Shown piece after piece: positions 46,575 to 57,719 of a DNA stretch of 64,000 nt (the stretch's first letter is position 1; the number at the start of each line of letters is the position of its first letter). The stretch spans positions 160,255 to 224,254 of the forward strand of contig JALPQD010000831.1 in the NCBI GenBank assembly GCA_023101885.1. Direction: 5' to 3'. The translations under genes and the position numbers were made by a program. The notes beneath the pieces were generated by a model. It was not told the origin of the DNA. It saw only the letters and a list, made by a program, of their open reading frames with translations, and searched no databases. This DNA is from Typhlomys cinereus (Eukaryota; Chordata; Mammalia; Rodentia; Platacanthomyidae).

Positions 46575-46670
46575 CTTGGTTTGAGACATGAGCTGGATTC
46601 AAACTCACAATCCTCCAGCCTTAGCCTATCCAATTCTGGTATTACATGCATAGGCCACTACAACCCAAAC
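46575..46670 (-). repeat. B1-like SINE fragment
   Basis: GGTTTGAGACATGAGCTGGATTCAAACTCACAATCCTCC and TGGTATTACATGCATAGGCCAC are reversed B1. Confidence 0.6.
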
Positions 46671-46944
46671 ATTTTTGATTGCTTCTAGGAAGGATCAAAT
46701 GTGTTTTTTGGGGGGTAAGGGGCATCTGAGATAATTATGATGCATGAAGAGTGAAACCTACAACATGAGAAAAGTACTTTGTCCAGGTAACAGACAATGA
46801 ATGCTCCACAAGAGACGAGGAGAAACAATGAAAACAGAGGCAAAAATAACCAACAAGTACCTGTAAGTTCAGAATCATAGACTCCTTGAGCTAGCATTTA
46901 CTTAGGAGATGCAGCATATTGGTGCCAAAAATACCTGAGAAAAA

Positions 46945-47215
46945 ATCGACTTCAGGAAGGAAGGATTTATTTTGGCTTAGACTTCAAGAAGATCCAGTCT
47001 ATCACAGCAGGGAAGGTATGGCCACAGAAAAGGGAAGCAATTAGCCATGCTATATGTATAATCAGGAAAGCCAACCCACAGTGACTCACCCTCTCTAGCA
47101 AGCTTCCACCACCTAAAGGCTCTCCAACCATCCAAAACAGCAGCATCACTGGCTAGAAATGAATTGTTGAAACACATAAGCCTAAAGGGAACATTTCACA
47201 TTCAAATCCATACAT
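46945..47215 (-). repeat. MaLR-like LTR fragment
   Basis: GAAGGAAGGATTTATTTTGGC, GCAAGCTTCCACCACCTAAAGG and CATTTCACATTCAAATCCATAC follow the order of a common rodent LTR-type repeat. No open frame of note. Confidence 0.45.
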
Positions 47216-47219
47216 CAAG

Positions 47220-48345
47220 TTTCACGGGTCAGCCGTTAGTCAAAAGCCACAGGTGTATCATGTATATGGCAGGGAGGCAAAGGTTTAAATCATACCACAA
47301 ATCTGAGTGGCTTGAAGAACATAGTTAAGGTTCCCATCAACCCTCAAAATAGGGCTATGCCTAGCATTTTGAAATTGGCTTCATAACTGTTTCATTTTGA
47401 GGTTGAAAAATGTGAAGTTCCAAGCAATTCACCCTTTAGTTCATTGTTAGGTGATCTGATGTCATGTTTTAGGATGGGGTTTGTTTATTTCAGGCAGGGT
47501 CAATGCCAGTACTGTCAGTTCTTTGGGAGAATTTAATTTCACAGTGACGTATTAGTCACTTGAAAAGTGTGTCTTTGTCTATATTGTAAATAAATCGATC
47601 CTCCATTAACCTTTCAGAACTCACTCTGGTCTTATTCAGAGGTAAGAAAGCAACCATTTCGAGCAAGCAAAGAGTCAGATAAATACACTAGACTCACATA
47701 ATGCCAGTTTTCCAACTGGGTTGATGTTATTTGGCAGAAATAAAAACATTGTCCCCAACAAACAAACAGAAACACTGAAGAAAATTATCTCATTAGCATA
47801 AAGTTCTCTACCAAAAAAAAAACTATGTAGTCAGCTAAGAATTCTGCCTAAGATCCAGCTGAAGATTCATTAAGGTCGATGAGACAGTATCTCAGGTGTA
47901 AAGCACCCCAAAGAGCAAAGAATTGTGGAATCCAGACAAGACCCTCCCTTCTCTGATCTCCTCCGTTACAGCATGAAGGCAGTTTGGATGGCTTTCCATC
48001 ACACGAGTTATTTCTTTCAAACTATTAGATAATTCTCCAAAATATGAAAAATAAATGTATTGGACAAAACAATGTTTCATTCCCTTTCAACAATGACTTC
48101 AAAGACATGCTGAGCTCTTTTTTTAAAGTACAAATGTATGAATTTCAATACATTGAATCTAAAATACAAGATGTCAGATAAATACATGGGTTACTTCCTT
48201 TAAAACTTTACACTGTAAGAAGTACTTCTTTGAGCTGAAACTCTCAGTCTTGACAGGAGTTTCAACTTGGGTTTCAACTTGGCCAACTGCAACTGAGTCC
48301 ATTGGGGATTATAAAACAGCACACAGATCCGGCAGATACTCTGAC
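47220..48345. other. No gene or repeat recognised
   Basis: AT-rich sequence with short frames only. Confidence 0.4.
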
Positions 48346-48349
48346 TACG

Positions 48350-48359
48350 CGCGTGCGCG

Positions 48360-48404
<45 letters not shown>
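48350..48404. repeat. (CG)n-(CA)n compound microsatellite
   Basis: CGCGCGTGCGCGCGCGCGCG passes directly into about 40 bases of CA. Both parts alternate purine and pyrimidine, so this is a strong Z-DNA candidate, and the CpG cluster is unusual in this CpG-poor window. Confidence 0.95.
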
Positions 48405-48407
<3 letters not shown>

Positions 48408-48409
48408 TA

Positions 48410-50405
48410 AGTCTATCTCTAGCTGAGATCTGGAGAAAACTGTAGCTTAACTTGTAGTCCCAGCATCTGTACAGTGGAAATAAATGAGTCTTTAGTTCAG
48501 GGAACTACTCTAAAGATGGGAGGAGTTGATCTATTTAAAGGGAGCTTAGTGCTGGATCAAGGAAGCACCCCTAAACAAACCATACAACACGAATCACTTT
48601 ATTATGCATACGAGAAGGGTCCTACCATCAGCAGTATGTTTTCTACCAGTGAAAAAGTGAAGTGCAACCAAACAACCATCAGTGTGGTTTTGCAGGATGT
48701 AACAGTAACCAATTTCAGAAGGTAAACACTGAAGACAAACCCATGCGGATATGCAAGAGCAAAGCTGCTGAGGGCTGCCCTGCAGTCGACCTTGCAGTGT
48801 GCTTTCTTTTAAGTCCTGCCTTTCTAGTAATAAAGAAAACCATGACAAATGAGCTTTCTCCTACTGGGGGACTCAGAAACAAACGATGATTTAGGATTGC
48901 TTCATTGTTTCCTGTGGAACTCTTCTGATTTATATTTATGTTTATATTCCCAATGCCTGACACTATGTCTGCATTCAAAGATACCTCACTGTATCCATGC
49001 ATTTCCTTCACCATCTAATAAGTCTGCTTTCATCAACTACATTGAGAAGAACTTAATTATAGCAACAAGAATATTGTAAATCCACACCTTTAAAATACTA
49101 TAAAATACAATAATATGGGAAAGATTCAGGAAGTATTAAACCTAAACTCACATTGGTTCTTCTCAAAATTCTATCAGAGTGGTGTTAAAGATTTCGAGGG
49201 TTGTACTTATTTGCAGAAACATTTTCAGTTAGCTCTGTTAGATTTAAGTATACCAGTCATTCTTTTCTCCTTGACATTACATTCTTTAAAGAACCATACT
49301 TTGCTGCTGTTTTTTTTTTTCACATTTGTTCTTTCTATCTCAATAGACTGTCTCAGGTAACTTCCAGCTGATTTACAAAACACCTTGGTGTAGCTTCCAA
49401 ATTCCCTTCCCCCCTGCCCTGCCCAACTTGAGTCTCAATCTTGTCATTTTTCCAGGTCTGTCTGCTGTGTTCCTCCCCACTTCAAATTCAACAAAAGTTT
49501 GAGGCAGAGATAACCATCCCTGAAAATATAAGTACTGAGTCAGTTTCTAGTTCTATTACTTTGATAAAAGTATCAGGAAACATGATGGGTCTTTGGAATT
49601 ATGAAGGGAAAGGAACACCTACTACTGGGATGTAAGAGACACACAAGGTTGGTTAGTTAGCAAAATGGGGGCTGAAGTTAATGGTCCACACCTAAAATGC
49701 TTTTAGAAAAGCAAGAGTTATGGAAAAACCTGGACCACGTCAGCTGCATGTTCTCCAGAGACATTTGGGCAATGCAATCTTTGGCATGGCCAGAAGATCC
49801 AAAAATAGTTTATAGCTCCACATGATGGCACATTCTGGCTTTCTGCGAGATCGTATCACAATACTTTCATTGCAGCGTGGAAATGGATGCTTGAATCCCC
49901 AAGCAAAGAATCTTCCCAGACTTGTGATGGCTTTCCTTTGCAGTGAGCTCATCTTCCATGATGGCAAAAAGGGAAATGGAACAGTGCAAAGGAAATTGAG
50001 GAAAGCAAACTCTATTTCTTCCCAGCCACTACTTGTCAAACTTCAATGTGCATAGCAATTCTGGTACAGAGCCTAGTCCATGACCCATGCTTGGAGTATA
50101 GTGGAAGATTTCTAAATAGGTTCTGTTCTCTAGTCTTTTCACTTTGATGAACTAAACAGCCCAAATAAGTAGTCTGTATTTACACCATCAGCAATTGAGA
50201 CACTAACATGTTCAGGTAAGTAAAAATAAAAATAGTCTTCTATTACTATGTGCTGTTATTTGTATGTTTTTTATTAATCAAGGAAAAGAAAGCTAGCTAT
50301 CCAGCACAATTTCTTTATGTTTTAATAGTGAGAGTAGATTCACAGGGCCACTGATTCAAGTAATTAATCTAAAACTGCCCATCATGGAATAGCTTAGTTT
50401 CAGTG
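48410..50405. other. No gene or repeat recognised
   Basis: Two kilobases with frames up to 99 codons on opposing strands (48715-49014, 49740-50039). None shows a domain, a start context or splice bounds that I can argue for. Confidence 0.4.
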
Positions 50406-50411
50406 GGGCAG

Positions 50412-50890
50412 TGTTGCAATTCGCCTGCATGGGTGCTGAGAAATCACCATCCAACAACTTAAGGGAACAAGAGGTTTATTTTCTTATGATATTTTCTTTA
50501 TTTTCTTACTAAAAATCAGATGGGTAGCTTAGGCATCTGTAATCAAAGTGCCTTTATGGGGAGGTAGGAGGCCACTTACAGTTTTTGGTCCAGCTTGATG
50601 GGAGAACACACACCAACACCAGGGTCAAGGGAACTGGCCACATCATCTCTGCATAACGGCTGAGAGAGGGACAATCTTTACTTGCCAGACCAGCTTGTCT
50701 GGCCAAGTGTACAAAAGGATGCCAACTCTCTCAACCAGGACCTAGTCCCACCTACCTGGGCCTTCCCCATCAGCCAGACAATCTCCTGCAGGTTTGCTCT
50801 GGACTTAACCTAACCACTAATTCTCCACACATGTGCCCAAAGTTCAAACCTTCAACTATCAAGTTAACACACCTGTGTCTAACTATGACA
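50412..50890 (-). repeat. LTR of the 9172-11191 family, with foreign 66-bp insert
   Basis: Ends TGTTGCAATTCGCC...CTAACTATGACA match the family. GGCAG and GACAG next to the ends are a decayed 5-bp duplication. Near one end, where other copies read TTATGATTCCTGGTTACAG, this one has TTTATTTTCTTA repeated and then 66 bases copied from the SINE at 51118. Confidence 0.8.
50507..50572. repeat. 66-bp exact copy of 51199-51264
   Basis: Both stretches run from TACTAAAAATCAGATGGGTA to GGGGAGGTAGGAGGC without a difference. In the second place it is the normal middle of a B4-like SINE. Here it interrupts an LTR, so the LTR is the recipient. Confidence 0.95.
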
Positions 50891-51117
50891 GACAGGAATG
50901 GTAAGTGAGTTTCCAGGAACCCAAGATAATCTGTGCATTAGATCAGTGGGTTCGCCAGTTTTCAGGGCCTTATGAATTTGGGGCTAATTTACTTCTTCCT
51001 TTAAAGCTGTCTATCAAAAACCATGTAGAGACTACTGATGCCTGTGTGCTACCTTCAGGGATTTTTAATTTAATATGTTGAGCTACTGCATCGGTAGAAG
51101 AATTTGAAAAGTTCTCA

Positions 51118-51480
51118 GGTGGGGCTGGGAAGAGAGCTCAATGGGTAAGAACACTTTCCATGCAAATGTGAGAATCTAAGTTCAAATCCCACGAGCACTA
51201 CTAAAAATCAGATGGGTAGCTTAGGCATCTGTAATCAAAGTGCCTTTATGGGGAGGTAGGAGGCAGAGACAGGAGAGCCCCCAGAAGCTTTCAGGCCAGC
51301 TAGCTTGATGTACACAACAGAAAAACATCAAAGAGACCCTGCTTCAAACAAGGAAAAGGCAAAAAGCAAAGACTGACCCCCAAAGCTGTCCTCAAACCTC
51401 TAAGTGCACACTGTGTCAAATGTATGGCTACATTCACAAGCACAAATATGCATGCTCACATATGAATATACATACACACA
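51118..51480 (+). repeat. B4-like composite SINE
   Basis: GGGGCTGGGAAGAGAGCTCAATGGGTAAG head, AGTTCAAATCCCA B-box area, GCATCTGTAATCAAAG and GCAGAGACAGGAGAGCCCCCAGAAGC middle, GGCCAGCTAGCTTGATGTACAC, then AAAGAGACCCTGC and a CA-rich tail. Source of the 66-bp insert in the LTR upstream. Confidence 0.75.
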
Positions 51481-51639
51481 CACATATGCGTGCATTCACA
51501 CATGCATGTACACTCATGTACATACTAATGGTACCTATAACCACCAGGGAATTTTAGTTTAATTTGCTGGACTAGTTTAGTTAGGCAGAATTTTAAAAGC
51601 TCCCACATGACTAATACAATGCCAAGGTCAAGGGTCATG

Positions 51640-51810
51640 CCCTAGAAGTGTGCTTCTTGGTCTGCTATGTGCATGCAAATCACCTGGAAGTCTCACTCAC
51701 ATGTCAATTTTGATCCAGTAGGCCTGCAGACTTATATGAGCTCCTACCTTTCTCAGAAGCTGCTGGGAATGCCAATGCTGCTAGTCCCCAAATTCCACTT
51801 TGTCTTCCAG
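51640..51810 (+). mobile_element. MER5-type DNA transposon fossil
   Basis: GCATGCAAATCACCTGGAAG, GATCCAGTAGGCCTGCAG and GGGAATGCCAATGCTGCTAGTCC correspond in order to MER5A/B of the hAT-Charlie group, as I remember it. Confidence 0.6.
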
Positions 51811-52034
51811 GGTCCTGAAGCAGAGATGCTTAAAGTGTGCCCCACGTTCCCAACATTGTCCAAAATTATTTACTGTTACTCCATGGCCAGTAGAGAACTT
51901 GAAAAGACTCATTGGGAAATTTTGAATTAATCTGACATTGCTCAGATGTCCAACTCACTTTTAATTCATGCCAACAATGCTGTAATGAACCCAGTTTTGC
52001 TAATTTCTATATTTCATGCTTCAGAGTAGAGCAT

Positions 52035-52720
52035 TGTAGATTAAATTGTATCCTCCCCCAAAGATATGTTGGAGTCCTTATCCCTAGAACTTTAAAATGG
52101 GACATTATTTTTTGTTATAGATTTTTTAATCATTATTTCCGCTCATACAAACTTAACAGGTACACCCGTCCCCTCCCTCCTTTCACCTCCCCCCGACCCC
52201 CCTGCTTCCCCCTCCCCTCCCTTCTCCCTCCCCATCCCTCAGTGCCCCCCCCCTAATCCCTGGAGCATCCTTTAATGTGCATGCCAAACTCTCCTCTGGG
52301 TCCTCCTCTTCGACGAGATGCAAGGACCCATTGGCATTTCCCAGAACCCTTTCCTGTGTTCCCCTTAAGCTTAGGAACACTACTGTGACTGTCAGTTCCT
52401 AGCCTCCAAGGATCCTGTGCCTTTAGTCCATGCTAGACTTTGTGGGGTCAATAATGTGTTGGACATAGCGCAGGGCATGCAAAGTCCTATTATGATTGCT
52501 TCGGCCCCAAATTGTGTGGAGTATCTTGCATATCATTGCTCCTCCCATCCTTGTGCTTTACAATCTTACCGCCCCCTCTTCTGCAAATTTCCCTGAGCTT
52601 CAGGATGGGGAGAGATTAGGCTGCCTTAGTTAAAAATGGGACATTATTTAAAAAGGGGGTTTTTATAGAGGAAATCAGTTAGGATACAGTCATTCCTCAT
52701 CCAGTATAAATTTTGTCTTT
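52035..52720 (+). repeat. Older mammalian repeat interrupted by an L1
   Basis: TTAAATTGTATCCTCCCCCAAAGATATGTTGGAGTCCTTATCC before the L1, and GACATTATTTAAAAAGGGGGTTTTTATAGAGGAAATCAG after it, form one continuous old repeat resembling an MLT/MST-type LTR text. Family uncertain; continuity across the insert is clear. Confidence 0.5.
52094..52649 (-). mobile_element. 5'-truncated L1 (3' UTR) with exact 17-bp target duplication
   Basis: AAAATGGGACATTATTT at 52094-52110 and 52633-52649 flanks the insert 52111-52632. The interior is the reverse of the L1 3' UTR. The pre-insertion site reads TTATTT/AAAA, fitting L1 endonuclease preference. Relative to the other copies the antisense frame has lost one base near 52555. 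Confidence 0.93.
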
Positions 52721-52724
52721 AGAA

Positions 52725-53020
52725 AACACACAAGCTTGAACACGGAAACCTACAAACATATAGAGAGAATGTTACATAAAGATGAAAGTAGCTTAGGGAG
52801 ATAGACGCATAAGGTAGTAAGTGCTAAAGCTTAACCATTAACCACCAAAACCATAACACAACATACTGGTGTCATTTAGCCACACACCCCTTCTGTGCTT
52901 CTTTGCAACAGAGATTTTAGAAAACTAGCAAAATGAGTTAGAAGAGAATGTAGTATAGATGATTTATAAAGAACTGGGAGGGATATGAGGAATTCATACA
53001 ATTCATTACCAAATTAAAAC
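52725..53020. other. No gene or repeat recognised
   Basis: Short unremarkable interval. Confidence 0.4.
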
Positions 53021-53030
53021 CAAAAATTCT

Positions 53031-53287
53031 GGGCTAGAGAGATGGCTCAGGGTTTAAGACACTACCTTGCAAGCAGAAAGTCCTGAGTTTGGGTCTCAGG
53101 TCCCATGTGAAAACACCAGGAAGAAATGGTGGTGGCCTTCACTTCTGGCCCTGGTGGGCAGAGACTGGGAAATCCCAGATCCAAGCAAGAAGGAGGTAGG
53201 AGCAAACCAGGATGATTCTCCAAGTAACCCTCAGTTGTCCACAGGAACACACAGTGCCCCCACACACAAAATAAATAAATAAGTTTT
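53031..53287 (+). mobile_element. B2-superfamily (Dip-like) SINE
   Basis: GGGCTAGAGAGATGGCTCAG head, GTCCTGAGTTTGGGTC B-box region, GGCCTTCACTTCTGGCCCTGG body and an AAATAAATAAATAAG tail. A 9-bp duplication with one mismatch (AAAAATTCT / AAAAATCCT) flanks it. More diverged than the 46091 copy. Confidence 0.8.
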
Positions 53288-53296
53288 AAAAATCCT

Positions 53297-53440
53297 ATCT
53301 AAGCCCAGTAAGATGTCACAGTAGATGAAGGTGCTTACCCTGTAAGTTTGTCAACCTAAGTTTGATTCTCAGAATCCACGTAAAGATTGGAGAAGAACTG
53401 ACTGTACAAAGTCATCCTCAGACTTCCACATGTGATATGT

Positions 53441-53480
<40 letters not shown>
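53297..53480 (+). repeat. RSINE1/B4-like SINE
   Basis: GCCCAGTAAGATGTCACAGTAG, GAAGGTGCTTACCCTG and CAGACTTCCACATGTGATATGTG with a (CA)n tail (53443-53479). Confidence 0.65.
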
Positions 53481-53482
<2 letters not shown>

Positions 53483-53519
53483 TGTTAATAATAATAATTT
53501 TTTAAAAAATCACAACCAA

Positions 53520-54960
53520 CGCATAGGTAAGTACCTAAACAGACATTTCTCTAAAGAGGGTATAAATGGCCAACATGGATACATGAAAAGCATGCATATC
53601 ATTTGAGAAATACAAATAAAACCACAGTGAGATATCACCTCACAACTTCTAGAGTATCTATTATTATTACAAGGACCAAAGATAATGAGTGTTGGTAAGA
53701 ATATGAAGCATCAGGAACCCCTGAATGCTATGAGTGGGAATGTAAATTAGTTTCAACATAGCTTGGCAGTTCCTTCAAAAAAGTGACTACCATCTGATAC
53801 AGCAATCTCACTACCTGGTATATAACCAAAAGGAATGAAGTTTGCTTGTCAAAGAGACATAGCCACGTCTATGTTTGTTGCATCACTATTTTCAACAGTC
53901 AAGATATAGAATCAGCCTCAGCATTGATCACTTGGTGCGTGGATGGAGAAAAGATATTCTGTCATCTGTGACAGAATTGATATTTAGGACAGGGAAAGGA
54001 AAACAGAGGGGAGGTCTAGAAGACCTTAGCAAAGGCTACAGAACTAGTACATGAAAAAGAACAACTTGACGAAACAGAAGACTGGAACGCCCTACCCCCA
54101 CGCCCACACCCCTACACCTCATACATAAACACCCAGACAGAGGCTGACAAAAACATGTTAGAGTCACTGGCACAGACACAGAGGGACTTCTGAGTGAGTG
54201 TCCGAATGTGACCTATGCAGCTCATCACAATACAAAAACACACCCCTGAGTGGAAACTAATGAGACATGTGATAATGAAGTTACATGTAGATACAGCACG
54301 CCTAAGAAAGTTCATTTCACACATGACCCCAAAAGCTCAAGTTATATGATATAAAAAGCCCAACTCTTTGCACAGTAGGGTTACTGAGCTTTTAACGGGC
54401 TGTTTTTCTCCTTTGGAAGTCTATCTTTTCCTTAAAAAAATAAGGCAAATCAAAACTATCTCTGCTTCTGCTACAACTGAGTATCTCTGCTCAGTTCTTT
54501 GTTCTGGGAAATGAGAACTTGCAACCCCTCTAGAGTGTCCATGGACCCTAATAAGAGAAGGTGTCAAGATATTATGCTAAGCAAAATAAGCCAGGGCGAG
54601 GGCAGAAACACTTGCCCATGATCTCTCTTATATACAAATCATAAAGATAATAAAAGTTGACTTCATAGCAGCAGAGATTACACATAATGGTTACCATGGG
54701 GTTAAGAGGATGGGGAAGAGGGGAAGAAAGACTGGGAGATGTTGGGCAAAGGATACACAATGCCAGACAGAAGGAATAATTTTAAAAGATTTATGGTACA
54801 TGAAGTGACTACAGTTAATAGCAATGTATTGTGTACTTGGAGATCTTGAACTGAATAGATTTGAAATGTTATTACCACAAAAAAATGAGTCTATGAGGTA
54901 ATGTGGGTTAATTAGCTTGATTTATCAATTCCACAATGTACACATAATTTCAAACATTTA
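53520..54960 (+). mobile_element. Ancient L1 (L1M-like) ORF2 end and 3' UTR, interrupted
   Basis: AACAGACATTTCTCTAAAGAGG, AATACAAATAAAACCACAGTGAGATATCACCTC, GAGTGTTGGTAAGAATATG and GATCACTTGGTGCGTGGATGGAG are decayed L1 ORF2 sequence. After an unexplained stretch (about 53985-54540) it resumes with GATATTATGCTAAGCAAAATAAGCCAG, GGTTACCATGGGGTTAAGAGGATGGGG and GACTACAGTTAATAGCAATGTATTGTG, the classic old-L1 3' UTR. Frame is destroyed. Confidence 0.7.
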
Positions 54961-55136
54961 AAAAAGCCTGAAGAAGCTTAGCTGTTCTAAAATTAAAGCA
55001 ATGATAATTAGCAGTTGAGACTTTTTTCTGTGAAGAAAGGATGTTTTCTTAATTTTTCTTTGTCACAAGTGCAACTTGAAAGGTAGAAAATTCAAACTCT
55101 TTACTCATTTAATTGAAAGGAGGGAGTGAGGAAAGG

Positions 55137-55138
<2 letters not shown>

Positions 55139-55212
<74 letters not shown>
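55139..55212. repeat. (GA)n microsatellite
   Basis: About 36 GA units without interruption, the longest simple repeat in the window. The Arg/Glu and Ser/Leu frames over it are artefacts. Confidence 0.97.
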
Positions 55213-55214
<2 letters not shown>

Positions 55215-55317
55215 AGATGTGCCATGGTTGGAAAGTATAATCTTGAACAAATAAATAAGCAAATGAAATACTTGCTTCATTTTTTGGGGGGTCTCAATTT
55301 TGTTTTTATTTTCTGAG

Positions 55318-55432
55318 ATTGTGTGTCTTTTAGTCCAGATGGGCCTCAAACTCCTTATTGTGTAGCCAAAGATGACCTTAAACTAAGTGTTGGGACTAAA
55401 GGTAGAGACCACCATGCCAGGTTTACAAAGTA
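55318..55432 (-). repeat. B1-like SINE
   Basis: GTCCAGATGGGCCTCAAACTCC, GTGTTGGGACTAAAGG and GACCACCATGCCAGG are reversed B1. Confidence 0.7.
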
Positions 55433-55434
55433 CT

Positions 55435-55503
55435 AGGAATGGAGCCCAGTGCTTTGTGCTTAGTAGGCAAGCATTCTACCAACTGAACCACATTCCCAGC
55501 CCT
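55435..55503 (-). repeat. tRNA-like SINE head
   Basis: ATGGAGCCCAGTGC...AGGCAAGCATTCTACCAACTGAACCACATTCCCAGCC is the reversed ID/B-type tRNA-like head. Adjacent to the reversed B1, it may form a B4-like unit. Confidence 0.65.
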
Positions 55504-55504
55504 C

Positions 55505-56525
55505 CAAGGTTCCTGAAGAAAATGTTGATGGAATGAGATCCCAGAAATAGGCACAACAGTCTTTTCTCATTAGAAATGTTGAGCGTTTTCACCCCTGAAG
55601 CAATTCACCATTAAGTTTGCTAAAGCAAATAATAACTTCCCACATTCCAAAGGGGAGGGAATAGGAGAGTTGGCGTGGGGAGGGGGGAAAGGAAGAAGGA
55701 GCCAAATGGATGAATAAGGAAAGGAAGAACAGAGATGACCAACATGTGTTGCACAACTAGTTCCTGAAAAATGTGTCAGCAAGTCCCAGGCCAGATGCAA
55801 CTGGCAAGAAACTGGCTGAGAGTTCCTTTGGGTAAAGGAGGCAGTGACAGGGAGCCCATTGTAAATATCCACATTAATTTAACTACTTCAAAAAGACATG
55901 GCTCAAGCATCAAATTTATGGAGTGTACTATATTTCAAAGTTCCTCAACATGTTCAAAATCATAATCTCAATATCATAGTCTGAATATGATCAGCTAAAT
56001 GCTGCTTTTCAGAATCAAGCTATTCAATCTTTTGAAGTTCAGGATTTGTTGCTTTTTATAAAGAACCTGCATTCCATCAAAAGTGGAAAAAATACTCTCT
56101 GCCTTTTATAGTCTTCTTGGTAGTTGGTCTTTGGTGTGCTGATATGAATGATGCAAGTTTAAGTTTGAGTTCTCCACGCGTATGTAAAAGTAGAGGGACT
56201 AATGCTTTCATATAATCCCCCAAAGATGTTTAAAGCCTAGAAAAGAAAAGCATCTTATATGATGATATGTCAACAACATAGAAAGAGAAATAAGGAGTTT
56301 GAAAACTGATAAAGCCGAGTGAGAAAGCTAAGTTATCCCATATATCTGACCTTTTACATACCTATCAACAGACAAGCATTTACTGAGCAATCACCCTGTG
56401 AATGAGTCTGCATTAAATGGGTTCATTCGACCCCATACAGGGATGGGAAAGAAGGACAAAGTGAGAAATAAACCTGGAAAAATACAAGTCTGTCCAGGAA
56501 CCAGCTCCTCTAAAAGTATTAACAA
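55505..56525. other. No gene or repeat recognised
   Basis: The 100-codon minus frame 55570-55872 has no domain and overlaps a plus frame. I do not call it. Confidence 0.4.
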
Positions 56526-56529
56526 TTCA

Positions 56530-56760
56530 CTGATTCCTTTCAAAATAATTCAGCAGTATTTATGTAGTTGCAACTATGTGGCATATAGTGTTCTGGGTTC
56601 TTGGAGAATAGTCATGGAAGAAACAAAGGGGTTACTCTCATGAGTCTTTAGGTCCAGTAGTGATGGAGCAAGTAGGGACAAATAAAGACAAATTACATAG
56701 ATTAAGGCATAATAGGTAAGCATTTCAAAGAGAAGTAAGGTGAGATAAATGGTCTAAGAA
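56530..56760 (-). repeat. L2-like LINE fragment
   Basis: CAGCAGTATTTATGTAGTTGCAACTATGTGGCATATAGTGTTCTGGG followed by CTCTCATGAGTCTTTAGGTCCAGTAG is the reversed L2 3' end. Old. Confidence 0.6.
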
Positions 56761-56783
56761 GAAAGGAAGGAGGGGGAAAGAGA

Positions 56784-57713
56784 AGGGTAGTGCTTTTTTA
56801 AATATTTTTTATTATTATTTCTGCTCATACAAACTTAATAGGTACACCAGTTCCCTCCCTCCCTTCTCCTCCCCCCGAACCCCCTGCTCCCTCTCCCCTC
56901 ACCCCTTCCTTCTCATCCCCCAGTGCCTCCCCCCTCAATCCCCGGAGCATCCTTTAATGTGCATGCCAGACTCTCCTCTGGGCCCTCCTCTCTGATGACA
57001 TACAAGGACCCAGTGGCAATTCCCTGAACCCTTTCCTGTGTTCCCCTTAAGCATAGGAACACTACTGTGGCTGTCAATCCCTTGCCTCCAAGGATCTTGG
57101 TGCCTTTAGCAGATGCTAGACTTTGTGAGGTCAATAGTGTGTTGGACATTGCGCAGGGCTCCCTCATAGGTGGCTCCTAGTACCAAACCCACCCAGTCCA
57201 CCTTGAGACACTCAAAGATAAATCTATGTAATGCCTACAGTAATTCCAAGGATTATGAACAGGAGGGATGGGGTTGGAGGGCCACACCAGAAACAAGGAG
57301 AGGGGGGACCATGTTACAGCAGAGAAAATAGGCCTCCATCAAGGAATGCAAGGGGTGACATACAATGCCCATCAGGATGGAGTGAAGGGCATTGCAGGAG
57401 CAGCAAAACTGCAAAAGAAAATCAACAAACCACAATCCAGAAATTTAGAGACTCTATATCAATCACTTAGAACTAGGCCAGACTAATTTCTCCCCATCCT
57501 GAAGCTCAGGGAAATTTGCGGAAGAGGGGACGGTAAGATTGTAAGAGCACAAGGATGGGAGGAGCAATGATATGCAAGATACTCCACACAAGTTAAGGCC
57601 GAAGCAATCATAATTGGACTTTGCATATCATTAGAAACAATTATATTAAGTGAAGTATCCCAGACCCAGAAAATTAATCGCCATATGTACTCCCTCATAG
57701 GGTAGTGCTTTTT
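56784..57713 (-). mobile_element. L1 insertion with twin-priming inversion and extra template jump
   Basis: AGGGTAGTGCTTTTT flanks the insert (56784-56798 and 57699-57713). Inside: (1) 56799-57159, the L1 3' end on the minus strand; (2) 57160-57626, the adjoining upstream L1 part on the plus strand, with about 236 bases missing near 57350 relative to the copy at 44.39-44.62 kb; (3) 57627-57698, plus-strand L1 from still further upstream (equivalent to 44136-44207). Segments 1 and 2 meet at the same L1 position, as twin priming predicts. Confidence 0.9.
57483..57698 (-). other. Antisense open frame in L1 3' UTR, copy 3 (fused)
   Basis: 71 codons. From MQSPIMIASALTCVEYLAYH onward it is the same peptide as copies 1 and 2, but its first two dozen residues come from the jumped ORF2-end segment (57627-57698) read backwards. 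The frame was therefore rebuilt by the rearrangement. Confidence 0.25.
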
Positions 57714-57719
57714 ATGGAT

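Noticed and set aside
46114..46651. Arg/Glu-rich frames that could suggest a nuclear protein
   Set aside because: They are produced by the (CT)n repeat read on the minus strand joined to a SINE.
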